Shown here piece after piece: positions 59,401-64,000 of a stretch of DNA of 64,000 bases (the stretch's first letter is position 1; each line of letters starts with the position of its first letter). The position numbers and the translations under genes were made by a program. This DNA is from Sipunculus nudus (Eukaryota > Annelida > Sipuncula > Golfingiida > Sipunculidae): the NCBI GenBank assembly GCA_026874595.1, contig CM049316.1, positions 74,307,176-74,371,175 of the forward strand. The letters run 5' to 3'. The notes under the pieces were generated by a model, which saw only the letters and a list, made by a program, of their open reading frames with translations, was not told the DNA's origin and did no database searches.

Positions 59401-62400
59401 ATAACCCCTGCTGTCTATGACCGATTAAGGCAGGGTTTGCCTGACATTTGAACCTAACTCCGACCCACGTGCATGGTCAGTAAATGTTCAATCTTTTCTC
59501 GAGATCCCGTGGTACTCAATTCTTATTTCAGCAAGCAAAATGGTTTATCTCACAGTTAATCCAGATGTTTCTTTTTCTTAATGTTGAATTGGCCGCAACA
59601 AGTGACGATGCACTATGACCTAGCATTTACACCTAAATTTAAAAAAATCTGGAAACAATGGTACCACGTAAACTGTCTTAAAAAGCACGTGCATAAGTTC
59701 TGTTTATATTTACAATATCGCGTCACGGATATTTCACCGCAAAATAGTTCCACTGGTTTTTTTCAATATACAAAATATCTTTCACGGACGAAAACCTTCT
59801 GTGGGTTATATTTGGAACAGAAGCTATCGACTCTGTGTTTGCTCCATATACTAAAATTTTCGTAAATTCATTTCTCAGGTTTTCGGCGTAAGAGTGCTGT
59901 GTGGATGAATGTGGGCAGGAAGTTAGCCCTCGACATTCATATTGATAGACCGTCTGTGGGGAGAATGTGACAAAAGTTAAATAGGACATAACAGGCCGAA
60001 AACCAGGGGGAAGCAATGCCTAATACAAATAAGCAGTATTACGCTGCGCAGGCCGTCCATCAAGATTTCACCAATTGATCTGTTTCCTTACCTTAAGTGG
60101 GTTCGCACTTTAAAAACGTCCTATATAATCCCTCATAAAAGAATTCCTTTCATTACTTCCATTTTTTATGTTTAAAACTATCCAATCGTAGAAACGGACT
60201 TATTCTTAATATTGTGTCCTTATATACACATTTAATTCTACTAACTTTGTCGTGCCATTTTTCAATTTTCTTCTCATAAATCACTAAATATCACCCTTCA
60301 CTGACACATACTAGTAGTTATTCAGACTCAGACAAACGGGCTCGGGAGATCACATAAATTAAACGCATGGCTCAGATATCCCAGATATGATCTCACCTCT
60401 CCGAGCCAAACACAAATATGTGAAAGACGAACTACAGGACACTCGTCTCCAGGCAGTCGTGTTGCGTGCAATCTGTAGGACTGAACAGTCACCAGAGCGG
60501 GTCTCGAATTCGTCATTGCTCCAGTCGGCCCAAAGAATGTCTGTTGAAGCTTTATAATTAAATAATCATTCATTATCTAACAGACCTGCGTTCTATCAGA
60601 TTAATATCATGGACTTGTATTTTACTGATATATCCACCTGAAGAACAGTATAATTTTTCCCTTAATTTTAACATCTCTTAATACTTTAGAGAGTATTAAT
60701 GAATAAATATTGGGATGACAAACCCGGAAGGATGACATTTTATTTCGTTCACGCCGAGCAGTCTCATTTTCAGCTATAATAAAGGCAATTGTATTTTGAG
60801 AAGCATACTTGTTAAATTAAGGGCGTCATAATTATTATATATCCCTTTATTTCGTAATTTCTGAAAAATACCTGCCTATTCTCTATCCTTTCCTAAGAAT
60901 ACCTTGCCAGAATTACATTCCTGCATGTTACACCTGTATAATTAGATTAAATTCTAAACAGGTATCTGTTTTACATTTCAGCTGACAACGAAATACCAGA
61001 AAGAAAGACGTGAAAGATAAAATTTCGCACCTGAGAGACATTTTATTCATTCTATTCAGTATTATTTCTCAAACCAATGTCTCATTGACAGACAGACAAA
61101 ATAAACCAGATATATTCACCTCCATCCGGTAACTGTATTAGCCATTTTGATTTGGTCAGTCCAATCAGATAGTCTTTATCTTGAAGCTCTCTCTTATAAA
61201 TGAAAATAAGGTTCAGTGAGGTAGCAAGAGACATCTTTCTTTCAGAGCAGAGTTTAACCGCTTCAAACCAAGACACTTCTCTCCGTACCACACAGACACA
61301 AGATGTCTGACCAGAAGAAGAAGTCACTTCCGTGCAGTCTTGTGGTTGACATTTTTTACAATCTGTGCGCAGAGTACTTGATATTAACAAACGGCGTAAG
61401 GTTCGAGCTCAAATCATTGTCATTCGGAAGTAAAGGCTAAAAATTTATAAGCAAAATTTGCAGCTATTTATACTTTTACTTTGAATTATACATATAAATG
61501 TTCGACAATTAGATATTAAATTCATGGACATAGGCAAATAAAAAAACCTATTTCAACACATATGTAGCCATCTGCTTTAACAAAGCAATCGATGGCATAA
61601 ACACGTCTGTTCTTCACAACTCCACATGTTCTCGTGTCAGAACTTTTCAGCGGAGGATCCCCCTCTGAAAGAATGATCAGAAACTTTAGAAATTTTTCTC
61701 AAAATATGTTCCTATGGTTTTCTAAATCATGCAATCACAAGTAACTTATAGCGGCAGGCAGGCCTAGTTATATGAAAGAGGACAAAGTAAGGATGGAAGA
61801 CAGTATTGATATATAATTTAGTTTTTGCTGATAAACCCCATTGCATGCATATACCAATTTTACAGGACCAAAATATTTGATAGCTTTCAACCATTAATTG
61901 TAAATTGTAAAATATATTATATGATTTAGATTATTCTTAGGTTCTTAGGTTTTCCAAAAAGCATGAAATATTTATGTATTTAAACAACGCAATATTTTGA
62001 CAGACCTAACGGTTAACCGTTAAAATATTGTTTGGATGTAGATTTATATTTGATATGAATGAACAGACCCCTACCATAATGTGTACCATCAAACCATCGC
62101 CAGTTCTTGAAAGTAACTCGACTGATCCCGAGCCATGTTACGTTTATACCTCTCTCAACCTTGGATCTAACAAGATGATCTTGGTCAGATTTTGATTTTG
62201 GAGCCGGCAGTGAACTACTTTGATTAACACAGACTTCCAATGCTGTGGACACATATCGATTAAGCAAATAGTTGTTAAAGTGGATATTCTCTTTTCGCAC
62301 TCTGCTGCGTTAGTTGTCAGAAAGAATTTCACATATAGACATACAGGAAAAGGTTTTGCCCAATAAAATATGGGCTTACGCTACTAATTATGACCTTTAA

Positions 62401-62628
62401 TAGTTGGAAATGTTGAGAACACATCGTAAATGAAGGAGATAAAAATCCATTTAGCAGTAGTTAAGTTTATCCTGTTTTAAATTATATTCGGCTTCAACAA
62501 ACATATTATTTATATATTATTTCACTGTACTTACCAGTCTCATAACTGTTGTGGTCAAGGACTACCATATGTGCAATGTTAAGATATAATATAATAATAA
62601 TAATACCAATTACTATGTCGTTTCCCAT
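56453..62628 (-). CDS. Two-CTLD type I membrane receptor, paralogue B
   Basis: Seven exons: 62628-62535, 62242-62075, 61664-61548, 61362-61120, 60540-60397, 57217-57106 and 56765-56453. Exons 2, 3, 4, 6 and 7 have exactly the lengths of gene A. Exon 1 is 6 nt longer and exon 5 is 3 nt shorter; phases are identical. The product is 396 residues: signal peptide (starts MGNDIVIGIIII), CTLD 1 lacking its first strand (LEVCVNQ, WLGISRV, NWRWFDGTHY, AIDCFVKADGYICVEI), CTLD 2 (SCVCVVRREVSWFEAVKLC, LWADWSNDEFETR, RRVSCSSSFTYLC), transmembrane helix VVIPVVIVGLILSVLLLIYW, then IRRNR. The tail keeps the tyrosines of gene A at 357 (EYVNED), 363 (YAFP) and 388 (YIEM), although the surrounding tail has many substitutions. 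No frame break is seen in any exon, so both copies are probably functional. Intron 5 is 3.2 kb versus 1.2 kb in gene A because of inserted repeats. Calcium-sugar motifs are absent here too. Confidence 0.88.
57650..57995. repeat. Two-copy tandem duplication (about 180 bp) in intron 5 of gene B
   Basis: The phrase CATGCGTCATCCTCTGCAAA, then TCCAGTAGAAT...ACGCGTCACC, occurs at about 57754 and again at about 57934. Both are preceded by AAATAAA(A/G)ATGAATAGAT and GAAGTAAGCCTACA. Gene A has a single related copy (about 35010-35165). Confidence 0.85.
58130..59335. repeat. Intronic insertion with repeated blocks and a SINE relic
   Basis: Absent from gene A. The phrase TATGACACTGTGC, followed by CCTC(A/C)TTTTAAAGGTTATT, occurs at about 58141 and 59272. 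The piece at 58930-58990 reads, on the minus strand, TTTTTCACGGTCTACCCAGC, matching the SINE body at 5868-5985. Two poly(C) runs lie between. This accounts for much of the longer intron 5. Confidence 0.65.
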
Positions 62629-62639
62629 AACATGTTTTT

Positions 62640-63240
62640 TTTTTTACCCGATTAATCCAACAGCTACAGAGGATGGTAAGAAATGATGGAATCATATGTA
62701 GGCCATGTCCGCATTGTGGTTATTCATTCCGAAATGTTAAGGTTTTATGCATGAACTCGACAATATGGATAAATGCCATTTGTACTCTTAATCCTATCCA
62801 GGCCAAAGGGTGTGCGTTACAGTCAGGGTAAACATTCTATACTGTACATTTATAATAATACATATAATCAGTGTATGGTTATTGTATTTAAATCGGCAAT
62901 GATAAAATAACCACAGTTTTTATCAGTAATCATATCGAAATTACGTGGAGAAGTACGAAATACTGACCGCGAGGATAAACAATCATAACTGATAGATAAA
63001 TAGTAATTACAGTTACCACTAGTGATAAATGATATGTACTTAACAACCATGGGTTATATTTTATTAAAGAACGTGAGATTTCCAGGTATATCACAAACAC
63101 ACGCAGTCTTTACTAATTATTCAGACATATCAGTTTGTTTTCGACACAATTTCCTTATTTCTAGTTGTCACGCAGACGCAGATTTACTTCCAGAAGTTTA
63201 TTACTTTGACCTTTATGTAAACATTCAGTGACCTGACTAA
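62640..63240. repeat. Duplicated 5' flank of receptor gene B
   Basis: Collinear with 37575-38230. It probably carries the gene B promoter; no TATA box stands out. Confidence 0.75.
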
Positions 63241-63421
63241 TACATGTATATATTGGCATTTACTGGTAGACTCACGAAAGCTTTAGCACATGGGAGGAAA
63301 AAAGCAGAGAGTAAAGCACATATCTATAAGAATAAAATTGTCAGAAATCTGTCGATGTGTCAGTAGGGAATTGTTGATGTCACTAAATTATAACGTAGAT
63401 AACTAAATATAACGATTAAAG

Positions 63422-63755
63422 GACTCAGAGCACATACATCTACAAAACAACCTGCCTGCACTAAGATGGCACATATTTCCACAAAGACAACTAGACACCA
63501 CTCAGATAGCACATACCTCCACCAAAATAAACAGACACCAATCAGAGAACACACATCTCCACCGAGACAAATAGACAGTACATACCTCCACCAAGACTAT
63601 TAGTCCGCACCCAGAGGGCACAAACCTTCATTGAGACAAACAGACACCACTCAGAAAAAAATACCTCTGCCAAAACAAACAGGCAACACCTAGAGAAATA
63701 ATACCTCTGCCAAAACAAACAGGCAACACTTAGGGAGCACATACCTCCACTAACA
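63422..63755. repeat. 40-bp minisatellite array 3 (about 8 units)
   Basis: Same unit family as at 1860-3890 and 25462-25935 (GAGCACATACCTCCACC, AAACAGACACCACTCAGA). It lies just beyond the end of the duplicated gene B flank. Confidence 0.9.
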
Positions 63756-63759
63756 CAGA

Positions 63760-64000
63760 TTTAACATCCATTACTTGAAGTATTGGAGCAATTTCATTAT
63801 AAACTGTATAAATCATCATTGCGTATATTACCGCCTTTAATATATTAACAGTTATTTTCAATGCATCTTTTCTCTGCAGCATGGAGATGAAGTAAAGTTA
63901 GAACCGTTGTTCACAAAATACCCTTTGTTTATGACTGTATATTGTCTGACATCCTGCAATTTGATACAGTTGATACAGCATTAGACTTGTATCTTAAGTA
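63760..64000. other. No gene seen
   Basis: Window end; AT-rich, nothing recognised. Confidence 0.4.

Overview
This window looks like animal nuclear DNA, most probably from a mollusc and perhaps a bivalve. It is AT-rich, and its genes are split by introns with clean GT/AG sites. It carries TA microsatellites, tRNA-derived SINEs, CR1/L2-like LINE scraps and a tyrosine-recombinase retrotransposon. Its recognisable host protein families are C-type lectin-like domains (CTLD), thrombospondin type 1 repeats and BTB-BACK. The phylum is inferred from this mix, not shown. I see no rRNA, intact tRNA, CRISPR or prokaryotic feature.

Layout. 1-16 kb is repeat-dominated: a large 40-bp minisatellite (about 1860-3890), a diverged duplication (4030/8180), three SINE-like units and a 5'-truncated LINE. 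16.0-17.4 kb holds three thrombospondin-type-1 exons on the plus strand, the last two damaged. 18283-22504 is an end-to-end PAT/Ngaro-type retrotransposon on the minus strand with split direct repeats in the order A1-ORFs-B1-A2-B2. Its gag, RT, RNase H and tyrosine recombinase are all recognisable but broken. 22.5-26 kb repeats the 5' part of the window, including a second minisatellite array. 28.4-30.3 kb is a decayed BTB-BACK(-kelch?) gene.

The main host content is a tandem pair of seven-exon minus-strand genes, A (37571-33502) and B (62628-56453). Each encodes a type I membrane protein of about 395 residues: signal peptide, two CTLDs, one transmembrane helix and a cytoplasmic tail of about 104 residues. 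Exon lengths and intron phases match almost exactly between A and B. The tails keep three tyrosines in YxN, YxxP and YxxM contexts, which suggests phosphotyrosine signalling receptors. The duplicated unit extends on both sides (about 32.3-38.2 kb and 55.2-63.2 kb). A third minus-strand gene (42102-41400) encodes a signal peptide, a stalk and the first part of a CTLD, then stops: a truncated relative or a fragment.

Between the two receptor genes lie about 320-bp tandem repeats (43.7-45.4 kb) with two CTCF-like motifs, several long TA arrays, a LINE RT fragment (54.1-54.7 kb) and long stretches where I see no gene. A third 40-bp minisatellite array closes the window at 63.4-63.75 kb.
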